From: JANMEX01 sp041751995
GTDB lineage: Bacteria > Pseudomonadota > Alphaproteobacteria > Rhizobiales > Rhizobiaceae
Assembly (NCBI GenBank): GCA_041751995.1
Contig: JBGSHY010000103.1
Span: 1-64,000, forward strand
Reading direction: 5' to 3'
DNA length: 64,000 nt
Below the pieces are notes generated by a model, which had not been told where the DNA came from, did not search any database, and saw only the letters and a program-made list of their open reading frames with translations. The position numbers and the translations under genes are program-made. Each line of letters starts with the position of its first letter. Position 1 is the first letter of the stretch. Below are positions 7,896-14,622 of this stretch, piece after piece.

Positions 7896-8510
7896 ATGCT
7901 TACCGAAACAAAACCAATTCCCGGACGAACGCGCATCCTCAATGCCGCAGTCAAACTCATTCGCACCAAGGGCTACAATGCAACGACTGTGGATGATCTT
8001 TGTGCCGAAGCGGGCGTGACCAAGGGCGGTTTCTTTCATCATTTCAAATCCAAGGACGGGCTTGGTGTTGCCGCCGCCCGCCACTGGACTGACATCACAT
8101 CGCCGTTGTTTGCCGGTGCGCCATACCACCGGCCGGGGCGGGCACTGGACCGGGTGTTGGCCTATCTTGATTTCCGCCGCTCGATAATCGGCGGTGAGTT
8201 GGCAGAGTTCACCTGCCTCGCCGGAACACTGGCGCAGGAGGTGCATACGTCGCATCCCGAGATCGCCCAAGCGGCAGGCAAGTCGATCGCCGCCCACGCC
8301 TCGACCCTTGTAGCCGACATCCAGTCAGCGATGGACGAAAGCGGAAGGGCCTTTGATTTCAACGCGGAAAGTCTGGCTCTGCACACCCAGGCGGTTCTGC
8401 AGGGCGGTTTCATCATCGCCAAGTCGGCCGGCGATCCGCACCATGCGGAAGACGCGATCGATCATTTGCGCCGCTACGTCGAGCTGCTGTTCAAAAAGCC
8501 GGAGGAGTAA
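7896..8510 (+). CDS. TetR/AcrR family regulator of the downstream small-enzyme operon
   Basis: A 204-residue repressor. The HTH lies at about residues 28-52 (TTVDDLCAEAGVTKGGFFHHFKSKDGL), followed by an eight-helix-type ligand domain ending GDPHHAEDAIDHLRRYVELLF. GGFFHHF is usual in regulators of electrophile or aldehyde response genes. The gene is preceded by an operator inside its own promoter (7863-7890), so autorepression is likely, and it heads a same-strand run reaching 12597. A decayed copy of its last 28 codons is found at 9237-9323. The TTG at 7863, an upstream in-frame start, is the -35 box and is rejected. Confidence 0.9.
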   Translation: MLTETKPIPGRTRILNAAVKLIRTKGYNATTVDDLCAEAGVTKGGFFHHFKSKDGLGVAAARHWTDITSPLFAGAPYHRPGRALDRVLAYLDFRRSIIGGELAEFTCLAGTLAQEVHTSHPEIAQAAGKSIAAHASTLVADIQSAMDESGRAFDFNAESLALHTQAVLQGGFIIAKSAGDPHHAEDAIDHLRRYVELLFKKPEE

Positions 8511-8574
8511 AACATCATGGCCAGCGATTTTGACGGTCCGCACATAAATCCTGTCAATCAAAAGGAGGCATGAG

Positions 8575-9234
8575 ATGCGCAAGATCATCGGCGGTGTGTT
8601 TCAGTCACTGGACGGCATAATGCAGGCCCCCGGCGGCCCGCCTGAAGACCCGACTGGCGGGTTTGCGTTGGGCGGATGGTCCGCAACTTTCTGGGACGAG
8701 AAGATGGGAGCCACCATGGATGGCATTTTCAGCGCGCCCTATGACTTGCTGCTCGGTCGCAAAACCTATGAAATCTTTGCCACACATTGGCCCTATGTTC
8801 CGGAAAACGACCCGATCGGAACGGCGTTCACAAAAGTCGCAAAATATGTGGTGACCAGAGGCAATGACCGGCTGGAGTGGCAAAACAGCCACCGACTGGC
8901 CGGCATTGACGACGTCAGGAATATCAAGGCCCGAGCGGGGCCGGACCTTCTCATCCAGGGCAGCTCAACGCTCTACCCCCAGCTGCTTTCCGCAAACCTG
9001 ATTGACCGGCTGTTTGTCATGACGTTCCCGGTTGTCCTCGGACATGGCAAGCGCCTGTTTGGTCAAGGCACGCCGTCCGGAGGCATGAAACTTGTCAAAA
9101 GCGATGTTTCGACGACAGGCGTTATCATGGCCACGTATGAACCGGCAGGCGAAATTCCGATCGGCACTTTTGAACTGCCAAATCCAAGTGACGCCGAATT
9201 GAAACGCCGTGATCGCATGGCGCGGGAAGGCTGA
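8575..9234 (+). CDS. RibD C-terminal / dihydrofolate reductase-fold protein
   Basis: A 219-residue protein of the DHFR-like RibD-C family. It begins MRKIIGGVFQSLDGIMQAPGGPPED, carries PYDLLLGRKTYEIFATHWP (about residues 57-75), KYVVTRG, and DLLIQGSSTLYPQLL (about residues 123-137) followed by DRLFVMTFPVVLGHGKRLF; these are the signature blocks of this family. Such proteins likely reduce a small substrate with NAD(P)H but are not classical folate enzymes. A clear RBS (AAGGAGG) lies seven bases before the ATG. It is the first structural gene after tetR, with a 64-bp gap. Confidence 0.88.
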   Translation: MRKIIGGVFQSLDGIMQAPGGPPEDPTGGFALGGWSATFWDEKMGATMDGIFSAPYDLLLGRKTYEIFATHWPYVPENDPIGTAFTKVAKYVVTRGNDRLEWQNSHRLAGIDDVRNIKARAGPDLLIQGSSTLYPQLLSANLIDRLFVMTFPVVLGHGKRLFGQGTPSGGMKLVKSDVSTTGVIMATYEPAGEIPIGTFELPNPSDAELKRRDRMAREG

Positions 9235-9236
9235 CC

Positions 9237-9323
9237 GTGGCCGGCGATCCACACCGTGCGGAAGATGCTGTGGATCATTTGCACCCCGATGCCGGACTGC
9301 TGTTTGAGGAGGAATATCCATGA
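9237..9323 (+). pseudogene. Relic of a TetR gene 3' end
   Basis: The 85 bp between the DHFR-like and GFA genes still encode AGDPHRAEDAVDHLHPDAGLLF, matching AGDPHHAEDAIDHLRRYVELLF at the C-terminus of the TetR at 7896-8510. DNA identity over the first 66 bases is about four in five. The reading frame ends in TGA at 9321-9323, overlapping the GFA start as ATGA. It is too short to work; it marks an old duplication or a second regulator lost from the operon. An in-frame GTG opens it at 9237, but translation is not assumed. Confidence 0.7.
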
Positions 9324-9676
9324 CGATGCAACACTATGAGGGCGGCTGCCAATGTGGCGCAGTGCGCTTTAGCTGCGAAGCGGATCTGGACCAGACCGTC
9401 ACCTGCAATTGCTCGCGCTGCCAGAAGCTCGGCTCCGTGCTGACGTTCACGCCGCGCGGCAATTTCACGCTTTTGCAAGGTGAAGACAAGCTGACCGAAT
9501 ATCTCTTCAACAAGCATGTCATCCGCCACCAGTTCTGCAAGGTTTGCGGCATCGAGAGTTTTGCCTACGGCCAGATGCCGGATGGCACGCCGATGGCAGC
9601 GATCAACGCCAACTGCCTCGACGGGGTCGAGCCGCGTGAACTCAAATCCCATCACTATGACGGCCGCGCCATCTGA
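9320..9676 (+). CDS. GFA family protein (CENP-V/GFA zinc fold)
   Basis: A 118-residue zinc protein of the family named after glutathione-dependent formaldehyde-activating enzyme. Zinc ligands are visible in GGCQCGAVRFSC (residues 8-19), CNCSRCQKLG (about 29-38) and FCKVCGIESFAYG (about 73-85). Members probably handle glutathione adducts; the named activity itself is disputed, so substrate is left open. The start overlaps the TetR relic stop, GAGGAGGAA provides the RBS, and the gene sits in the TetR operon with VOC proteins, another glutathione-associated fold. Confidence 0.9.
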   Translation: MTMQHYEGGCQCGAVRFSCEADLDQTVTCNCSRCQKLGSVLTFTPRGNFTLLQGEDKLTEYLFNKHVIRHQFCKVCGIESFAYGQMPDGTPMAAINANCLDGVEPRELKSHHYDGRAI

Positions 9677-9701
9677 CGCGCCTGAACAGAGGAGAAAGAA
9701 C

Positions 9702-10175
9702 ATGACCAATTCCATCCGCACCTGCCTCTGGTTCCGCGACGGCCGTGGCCGCGAAGCTGCCGAATTCTACTGCGCGCTCATCCCCGGCAGCCAGGTTGGA
9801 CGAACCTTCACCGGCGATGCCGGGCAGGGATCGTTTTCTGTGATCGATTTCACGCTCGGCGGCGTGCCCTATCAGATTCTTGACGCGGGACCGCATTTCA
9901 CGCTCACCGAAGCGGTCTCGATTTCGGTCGAAACGGCGGATCAGGCCGAGACGGACCGGCTGTGGGCGGCACTGACCGCCGACGGGGGAGAGGAAAGCGT
10001 CTGCGGCTGGCTGAAGGACCGCTACGGCGTTTCCTGGCAGATATTCCCCGCACGCCTGACGGAACTGACGCTCAGTTCCGACAAATCAGTATCAGACCGG
10101 GCGATGGCCGCGATGATGAAGCAAGGCAAAATCAACATCGCCGAAATCGAGGCTGCCGTGCGGGCTCTTGAATGA
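9702..10175 (+). CDS. VOC family protein, PhnB/3-demethylubiquinone methyltransferase-like domain
   Basis: A 157-residue single VOC-fold protein. It begins SIRTCLWFRDGRGREAAEFYCALIPGSQVG and continues with FTLGGVPYQILDAGPHFTLTEAVSISVET and CGWLKDRYGVSWQIFP, the PhnB-like arrangement. VOC proteins use a metal in a pseudo-two-fold site for isomerase, lyase or dioxygenase chemistry, or bind drugs; the substrate here is unknown. The start is the ATG at 9702 behind AGGAGAAAG; the longer open frame to 9516 overlaps GFA and is rejected. A diverged paralogue is at 12118-12597. Confidence 0.88.
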   Translation: MTNSIRTCLWFRDGRGREAAEFYCALIPGSQVGRTFTGDAGQGSFSVIDFTLGGVPYQILDAGPHFTLTEAVSISVETADQAETDRLWAALTADGGEESVCGWLKDRYGVSWQIFPARLTELTLSSDKSVSDRAMAAMMKQGKINIAEIEAAVRALE

Positions 10176-10241
10176 CACCTGCGCGGCAAGGAGAAAATTG
10201 CCCCGGCGGCAATGAGCCGGTTTCATATGGAGGAGACAAAC

Positions 10242-11006
10242 ATGACACCGAAATTCATCTGGCATGACGTCATGACCACCGACGTGAAGGCCGCGGAAGA
10301 ATTCTATTCGAAAGTTGTCGGCTGGCGCTGCCAGGACTCCGGCATGCCCGGGCAATCCTACACGCTGTTGATGAACGGCGATGTTTCGGTCGGCGGCATC
10401 ATGGCGATCCCGGAAGAGAACAAGGGCATGCCGCCCATGTGGATGGGCTATATCGGCGTCGATGACGTCGATGCCTATGCACAGAAGGTGACAAAGGCAG
10501 GCGGCAAGATCTGGAAGGGGCCGCAGGACATTCCGGGCGTCGGCCGTTTCGCCGTCGCCGCCGATCCGCACGGCGCGGGCTTCATTCTGTTCAAGGGAAA
10601 TGGCGAGGCGATGCCGGCCGCACCTTTCATGGCCAAGGGCACCATCGGCTGGAACGAGCTGCACGCCGGAAATCTTGACGAAGCCTGGGCTTTCTATTCA
10701 GGCCTGTTCGGCTGGCAGAAGGGTTATGGCCACGACATGGGACCGGACTTTGGCGTCTACCAAACGTTTGGCGAAACAGGCGATGGCCCGGGCTTTGGCG
10801 GCATGATGAGGAAGATGTCTGACACGCCTCATCCACATTGGATCTACTATTTCAGCATTGGCGACATCAAGGCCGGCGCACAGCGCGTCAAGGACAATGG
10901 CGGCACTGTGCTGATGGAGCCGCACGAAGTGCCAGGAGGCACATGGATTGCGCCGTGCATGGACCCGCAAGGCGCGCATTTCGCACTGATCGGCGAGAAG
11001 GCTTGA
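10242..11006 (+). CDS. Two-domain VOC family protein
   Basis: The 254-residue product is made of two glyoxalase/bleomycin-resistance-type halves: FIWHDVMTTDVKAAEEFYSKVVGW (residues 4-27) and IGWNELHAGNLDEAWAFYSGLFGWQ (about 133-157). Each half ends in a PGVGRFAVAADPHGAGF or PGGTWIAPCMDPQGAHF block. This layout fits the 27-kDa-antigen CFP30B-like VOC group. Histidines and acidic residues for a metal site are present, but the reaction is not known. ATG 10242 has an AGGAGACAAAC leader; the 10212 start is judged too early. Confidence 0.88.
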   Translation: MTPKFIWHDVMTTDVKAAEEFYSKVVGWRCQDSGMPGQSYTLLMNGDVSVGGIMAIPEENKGMPPMWMGYIGVDDVDAYAQKVTKAGGKIWKGPQDIPGVGRFAVAADPHGAGFILFKGNGEAMPAAPFMAKGTIGWNELHAGNLDEAWAFYSGLFGWQKGYGHDMGPDFGVYQTFGETGDGPGFGGMMRKMSDTPHPHWIYYFSIGDIKAGAQRVKDNGGTVLMEPHEVPGGTWIAPCMDPQGAHFALIGEKA

Positions 11007-11028
11007 ACCGTTTCAACAGGAGGAAAAC

Positions 11029-11382
11029 ATGGCATACATTGATGGCTTCGTGGCGGCAGTGCCGACCGCCAACCGCGAGATTTACCTTGAATACGCCAAA
11101 AAATTTGACGCCATGTTCATCGCGCATGGCGCGCTGAACGCTGTCGAGTGCTGGGAGGATGACGTGCCTGAAGGCCAGTCAACCTCGTTCAGCATGGCGG
11201 TGAAACGTGAGCCGGGCGAGAGCATCCTGTTCTCATGGATCACCTGGCCCTCGAAAGAGGCGCGCGCGGCAGCCTGGGAAAAGCTGATGCAGCTGCCCGA
11301 AATGCAGCCAGGCGCCAGCCCGATGCCGTTTGACGGCAAGCGCATGATCTACGGCGGTTTCGACGTCGTTCTGGAAATGTGA
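11029..11382 (+). CDS. DUF1428 family protein, first copy
   Basis: A 117-residue protein beginning MAYIDGFVAAVPTANREIYLEYAKK and carrying GALNAVECWEDDVPEG, SFSMAVKREPGESILFSWITWPSKEARAAAWEK and MPFDGKRMIYGGFDVVLE, the full DUF1428 pattern (ferredoxin-like alpha/beta barrel related to YbaA). Function is unknown. RBS AGGAGGAAA is close to the start. It is followed 65 bp later by a diverged second copy, so the pair arose by tandem duplication. Confidence 0.9.
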   Translation: MAYIDGFVAAVPTANREIYLEYAKKFDAMFIAHGALNAVECWEDDVPEGQSTSFSMAVKREPGESILFSWITWPSKEARAAAWEKLMQLPEMQPGASPMPFDGKRMIYGGFDVVLEM

Positions 11383-11447
11383 GGCGCCGCCATGGCAGCG
11401 CCTGCACGGCGCAACGATCAGCCAGCTTGGAATGAAAGGATAAGTCG

Positions 11448-11801
11448 ATGGCCTACCTCGAATTGTTTGCCGGGCCTGTGCCCAACAGCAGCAAGGATGA
11501 CTACAGCGCCTATGCGCAGAAAATGGGTGCCATAACGAAGAAGGCAGGCGCGCTTTCGGTCACGGCATGCTGGGGTGAGGACACGCAAGGCGGCATGCTC
11601 AAGGCGCTGGCGCCGGCAGTCAAGATCGAACCGGGCGAGACATTTGTCTGCCGTGTGGTCAAATGGCCGTCGAAAGCGGCGCGGGACGCCGGCTGGGCGA
11701 ACATGATGCAAACGCCGGACAATGAGATGGCGTCAATTCAGATCCCGTTCGACCGCTCGCGCGTCCATTACGCCGACTTCGAAGTGCTGGATGAGGCGTG
11801 A
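11448..11801 (+). CDS. DUF1428 family protein, second copy
   Basis: A 117-residue paralogue of the preceding gene and exactly its length. Conserved points include MAYLELFAGPVPNSSKDDYSAYAQK, GALSVTACWGED, VKIEPGETFVCRVVKWPSKAARDAGW and IPFDRSRVHYADFEVL. The middle is more diverged (QGGMLKALAPA), so the two copies have probably specialised. It lies in the same operon, and its stop is eight bases before the next start. Confidence 0.87.
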   Translation: MAYLELFAGPVPNSSKDDYSAYAQKMGAITKKAGALSVTACWGEDTQGGMLKALAPAVKIEPGETFVCRVVKWPSKAARDAGWANMMQTPDNEMASIQIPFDRSRVHYADFEVLDEA

Positions 11802-11809
11802 GGCGCGCC

Positions 11810-12106
11810 ATGGCCAAGCCCCAGAAACTGAAAATTGAAAACGTGCTGCAGCCCGGCAAGACCTACAATGTCGATCCGGTGATGTTCGCGGCCATGAAGG
11901 CGGCTTTGCTTAAGGTCGTGCCATCAACACCGCCCGGCATGACACCCGCCGAAATCCAGAAGGCGGTGCTGCCGCTGTTGCCGCCGGACCTGTTTCCGGG
12001 CGGTGAAAAAGCCGGCTGGTGGATGAAGGCTGTGCAGCTCGATCAGGAAGCCAAGAAGGTGTTGACGCGTTCGGAAAAGCCGCCGGTGCGGCTTTGGAAA
12101 GCGTGA
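11810..12106 (+). CDS. Small conserved protein, DUF6958-like
   Basis: A 98-residue soluble protein. It opens with KPQKLKIENVLQPGKTYNVDPVMFAAMKAALLKVVPSTPPGMT, has PPDLFPGGEKAGWWMKAVQLDQEAKKVLTR, and ends in PVRLWKA. I place it with the small family I know as DUF6958; the family name is from memory and should be treated as tentative. The AGWWMK-VQLDxEAK block suggests a winged-helix-like fold. It is in the TetR operon between the DUF1428 pair and a VOC gene. Confidence 0.72.
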   Translation: MAKPQKLKIENVLQPGKTYNVDPVMFAAMKAALLKVVPSTPPGMTPAEIQKAVLPLLPPDLFPGGEKAGWWMKAVQLDQEAKKVLTRSEKPPVRLWKA

Positions 12107-12117
12107 GGAGCAAAATC

Positions 12118-12597
12118 ATGGCCAGCATGCAGAAAATCAAACCGTTCCTGTGGTTCGCTTCCGAAGCCGAAGAGGCCGCAAACCATTACATGAAGGTTTT
12201 CGAGGACTCGAAAATCATCAGTGTCATGCGCAACGGCAAGGATGGCCCGGGGCCGGAGGGTTCGGTGCTGGTGATCGAATTCACCCTTGCAGGTCAGCAT
12301 TTCTGCGGCCTCAACGGCGGCCCGATGTTCACCCCGAACGAAAGTGTATCCTTTGCCGTTACATGCGAGGATCAGGCGGAAGTTGACCGGCTCTGGGATC
12401 ATCTTCTGGAGGGCGGACAGCCGTCGGCCTGCGGCTGGCTGAAGGACAAATGGGGATTCTCCTGGCAGATCGTGCCGAGGCGCTTCTTTGAGCTGGTATC
12501 GACGGGCGATGCAGCCGTGACCGCGCGCGTCATGGCGGCGATGATGCAGATGGTGAGGTTCGATATCGCCAAACTGGAAGCGGCGGCAAAGGGCTGA
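12118..12597 (+). CDS. VOC family protein, PhnB-like, last gene of the TetR operon
   Basis: A 159-residue single-domain VOC protein. Blocks KIKPFLWFASEAEEAANHYMKVF, SVLVIEFTLAGQHFCGLNGGPMFTPNESVSFAVTCEDQAEVDRLWDHLLEGG and CGWLKDKWGFSWQIVPRRFFEL give the PhnB-like fold, and the same blocks recur in the 9702-10175 protein, so these are paralogues. RBS GTGAGGAGC is 11 bases upstream of the ATG. Substrate unknown. There is no clear terminator between this gene and the MFS gene 59 bp downstream. Confidence 0.88.
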   Translation: MASMQKIKPFLWFASEAEEAANHYMKVFEDSKIISVMRNGKDGPGPEGSVLVIEFTLAGQHFCGLNGGPMFTPNESVSFAVTCEDQAEVDRLWDHLLEGGQPSACGWLKDKWGFSWQIVPRRFFELVSTGDAAVTARVMAAMMQMVRFDIAKLEAAAKG

Positions 12598-12656
12598 AGC
12601 GGGGCAATTTCAAGGCAGCTGCTTGCCATTTTCGCCGGACCGGCTAGGTCTTCGCG

Positions 12657-13817
12657 ATGGTCTATTTCGTCAACCGGCGCTTCAACCTGATCTATGTCCA
12701 CGCGGCCCTGCAGGCATTCACCGCCCATGGCGGCGAGGCCTTTGCCTTTGTCTATCTGCTGAAGGCCGGAATTTCGGTGCCGGTCGTGCTTATGTCGATC
12801 GGCGCCTTGTTCGGCAGCCGGCTGCTGTTCCGCAAGGCTGTCTTGCCGCTGGCCAAGCGCTTTGGTCTGCGCAACGCGCTTGTGCTCGGCATCGTCCTTG
12901 AGGGCCTTACCTATCCGATGCTGTCACAGATCACAGGCACCGGCACGCTCCTTGTCGCCTATCTTGCGATTTGGGCCGTCAGCAGCAGCATCTACTGGAC
13001 GACCTACCATGCCTATGTCGTCCTGATCGGCGACGGCCAGCATCGCGGCGCGCAGGTGAGCGCCATGGAATTCATCGGCACGTTCATCGGCATTGTCGCC
13101 CCGGTCACAACCGGACTGTTGTTGACCTTGTTCGCACCGGTCGTGGCATTCGGTGTTGTCGGCTTGGCGATGGTCTGTTCGGCCATCCCGCTGCTCTTCC
13201 TGCCCAACCTGAAAATTGCAGACGATGCGGACATGCCGCAGCAGACCCGGCGGACGGCGCGGCTGGTCATGTTTACCGACGGCCTGCGCAGCGGCGCGTT
13301 TCATTTCACCTGGCTGATCGCGATGTTCATTACGCTGGGCGCAAGCTTTGCAGCCTATGGCGGCGCCCTGTCTCTGGCAGGGCTCGCCGGTGCGGTCATG
13401 GGCCTGTTTATCGGCAAATCCATTGACCTCGGCAACGGACGGCGCGCCGCGCAGATCGGTTTTGCGGTGCTTGGCATCGCGGTCATCGCCCGCGCGATCG
13501 GCTATCCCTATGTCTGGAGCGCCGTCGCCGCCAACGCGGCTGCCGCCATCGCCTGGCCGATTTATGCGACGGCGTTCAACTCCCGCGTCTATGCGCTGGC
13601 GCAGCAGTCGCCCTGTCCGTTACGTTTTCACATTGTCGCTGAGGGCGGTTGGGACCTTGGCACGGCAACGGCCTGCTTTGCTTCGGCAGGCCTGATTTAT
13701 CTGGGCTTCGGCTTCTTCTGGCCGCTGATGCTGGCGCTCTTTGCCTGCGCACTTGGCTATTTCGTCGTGACCCGCACGTTTGACCGGGAAATTGGGCTGG
13801 CCACCAATGCCGCATGA
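12657..13817 (+). CDS. MFS transporter
   Basis: A 386-residue inner-membrane protein with about 12 hydrophobic segments, including FVYLLKAGISVPVVLMSIGALFG, TLLVAYLAIWAVSSSIYWTTYHAYVV, FIGTFIGIVAPVTTGLLLTLF and LIYLGFGFFWPLMLALFACALGYF. A short charged loop near residues 185-200 separates the two six-helix halves. The layout is that of major facilitator superfamily exporters, but no substrate-specific motif is seen. It follows the TetR operon at 59 bp on the same strand, so co-transcription is possible but not shown. Confidence 0.85.
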   Translation: MVYFVNRRFNLIYVHAALQAFTAHGGEAFAFVYLLKAGISVPVVLMSIGALFGSRLLFRKAVLPLAKRFGLRNALVLGIVLEGLTYPMLSQITGTGTLLVAYLAIWAVSSSIYWTTYHAYVVLIGDGQHRGAQVSAMEFIGTFIGIVAPVTTGLLLTLFAPVVAFGVVGLAMVCSAIPLLFLPNLKIADDADMPQQTRRTARLVMFTDGLRSGAFHFTWLIAMFITLGASFAAYGGALSLAGLAGAVMGLFIGKSIDLGNGRRAAQIGFAVLGIAVIARAIGYPYVWSAVAANAAAAIAWPIYATAFNSRVYALAQQSPCPLRFHIVAEGGWDLGTATACFASAGLIYLGFGFFWPLMLALFACALGYFVVTRTFDREIGLATNAA

Positions 13818-13914
13818 CGCTGGGATAGGACGGATTACGAACCCCCCGGCTTGACTTGCGACGCTGCGCACCGCCTGATCGCGGCGAACCTCGCCCGAAG
13901 GAAAATCCCACCCA

Positions 13915-14565
13915 ATGCCATCTGATCAAGAACGGCCGTCACCGGAGCTGTCCGCCACAGACCGCGTCAAATCCATTGTCGAGCGGATGAGGGCGGCCGA
14001 GGCGGAGCTTGCAGCAGAGCTGGAAAACACCCGTGCGGAAGTGTTCGCGGCGTTTGAGGACAAATGGGCGGATTCGCGCGATGAACTGTTCAAACGACAG
14101 CGGGAGTTGCGGGTCTCGCTGTGGAACTACGTGCGCGGCGCACGCCTTGGCGTCATGGTGACTGCGCCGTTCATCTACGCCGTCATCTTCCCGGCGCTGC
14201 TGCTCGACCTGTTCGTCACCGTCTTTCAGGCGCTGTGCTTTCCCGCCTACGGCATTCCCAAGGTCAAGCGCGCCGACTACATCGTCTTCGACCGCACCGG
14301 CCTTGCCTACCTCAACATTCTCGAAAAACTCAACTGTGCTTATTGCTCCTACGTCAACGGCCTGTTCGCCTACGTCCGCGAAATCGGCGCGCGGACGGAA
14401 AAATACTGGTGCCCGATCAAGCACGTCCGCAAACTCATCGCCCCGCACGCGCACTATGCCGACTTCGTCGAATACGGCGACGCCGAAGCCTATCACAATC
14501 AACTGGTGACCCTGCGGCGCGAGCTGGTGGAGATGGGGAGCGGTAAGGTGAAAAAGCCAGCATGA
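13915..14565 (+). CDS. Conserved protein with N-terminal coiled coil and one or two membrane segments
   Basis: I do not recognise a named family. The 216-residue product has a highly charged helix (about residues 20-70, RMRAAEAELAAELENTRAEVFAAFEDK and on) likely to form a coiled coil, then a hydrophobic stretch GVMVTAPFIYAVIFPALLLDLFVTVFQALCF (about 79-109), then a soluble tail with cysteines in LNCAYCSYVN (about 140-149) and YWCPIKH (about 163). The tail could bind a metal or form disulfides; this is inference. It is followed by a shared terminator and ends convergently with acnA. Confidence 0.75.
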   Translation: MPSDQERPSPELSATDRVKSIVERMRAAEAELAAELENTRAEVFAAFEDKWADSRDELFKRQRELRVSLWNYVRGARLGVMVTAPFIYAVIFPALLLDLFVTVFQALCFPAYGIPKVKRADYIVFDRTGLAYLNILEKLNCAYCSYVNGLFAYVREIGARTEKYWCPIKHVRKLIAPHAHYADFVEYGDAEAYHNQLVTLRRELVEMGSGKVKKPA

Positions 14566-14601
14566 AAAAGCCGCCACTGCGATCTGCAAGCGGCGGCTTT
14601 T
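14566..14601. terminator. Bidirectional intrinsic terminator between convergent genes
   Basis: AAAAGCCGCC and GGCGGCTTTT form the stem. T-rich ends occur on both strands, so it can stop the coiled-coil gene on plus and acnA on minus. Confidence 0.8.
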
Positions 14602-14622
14602 GATTAGTCAAGCTAGCGAAGT

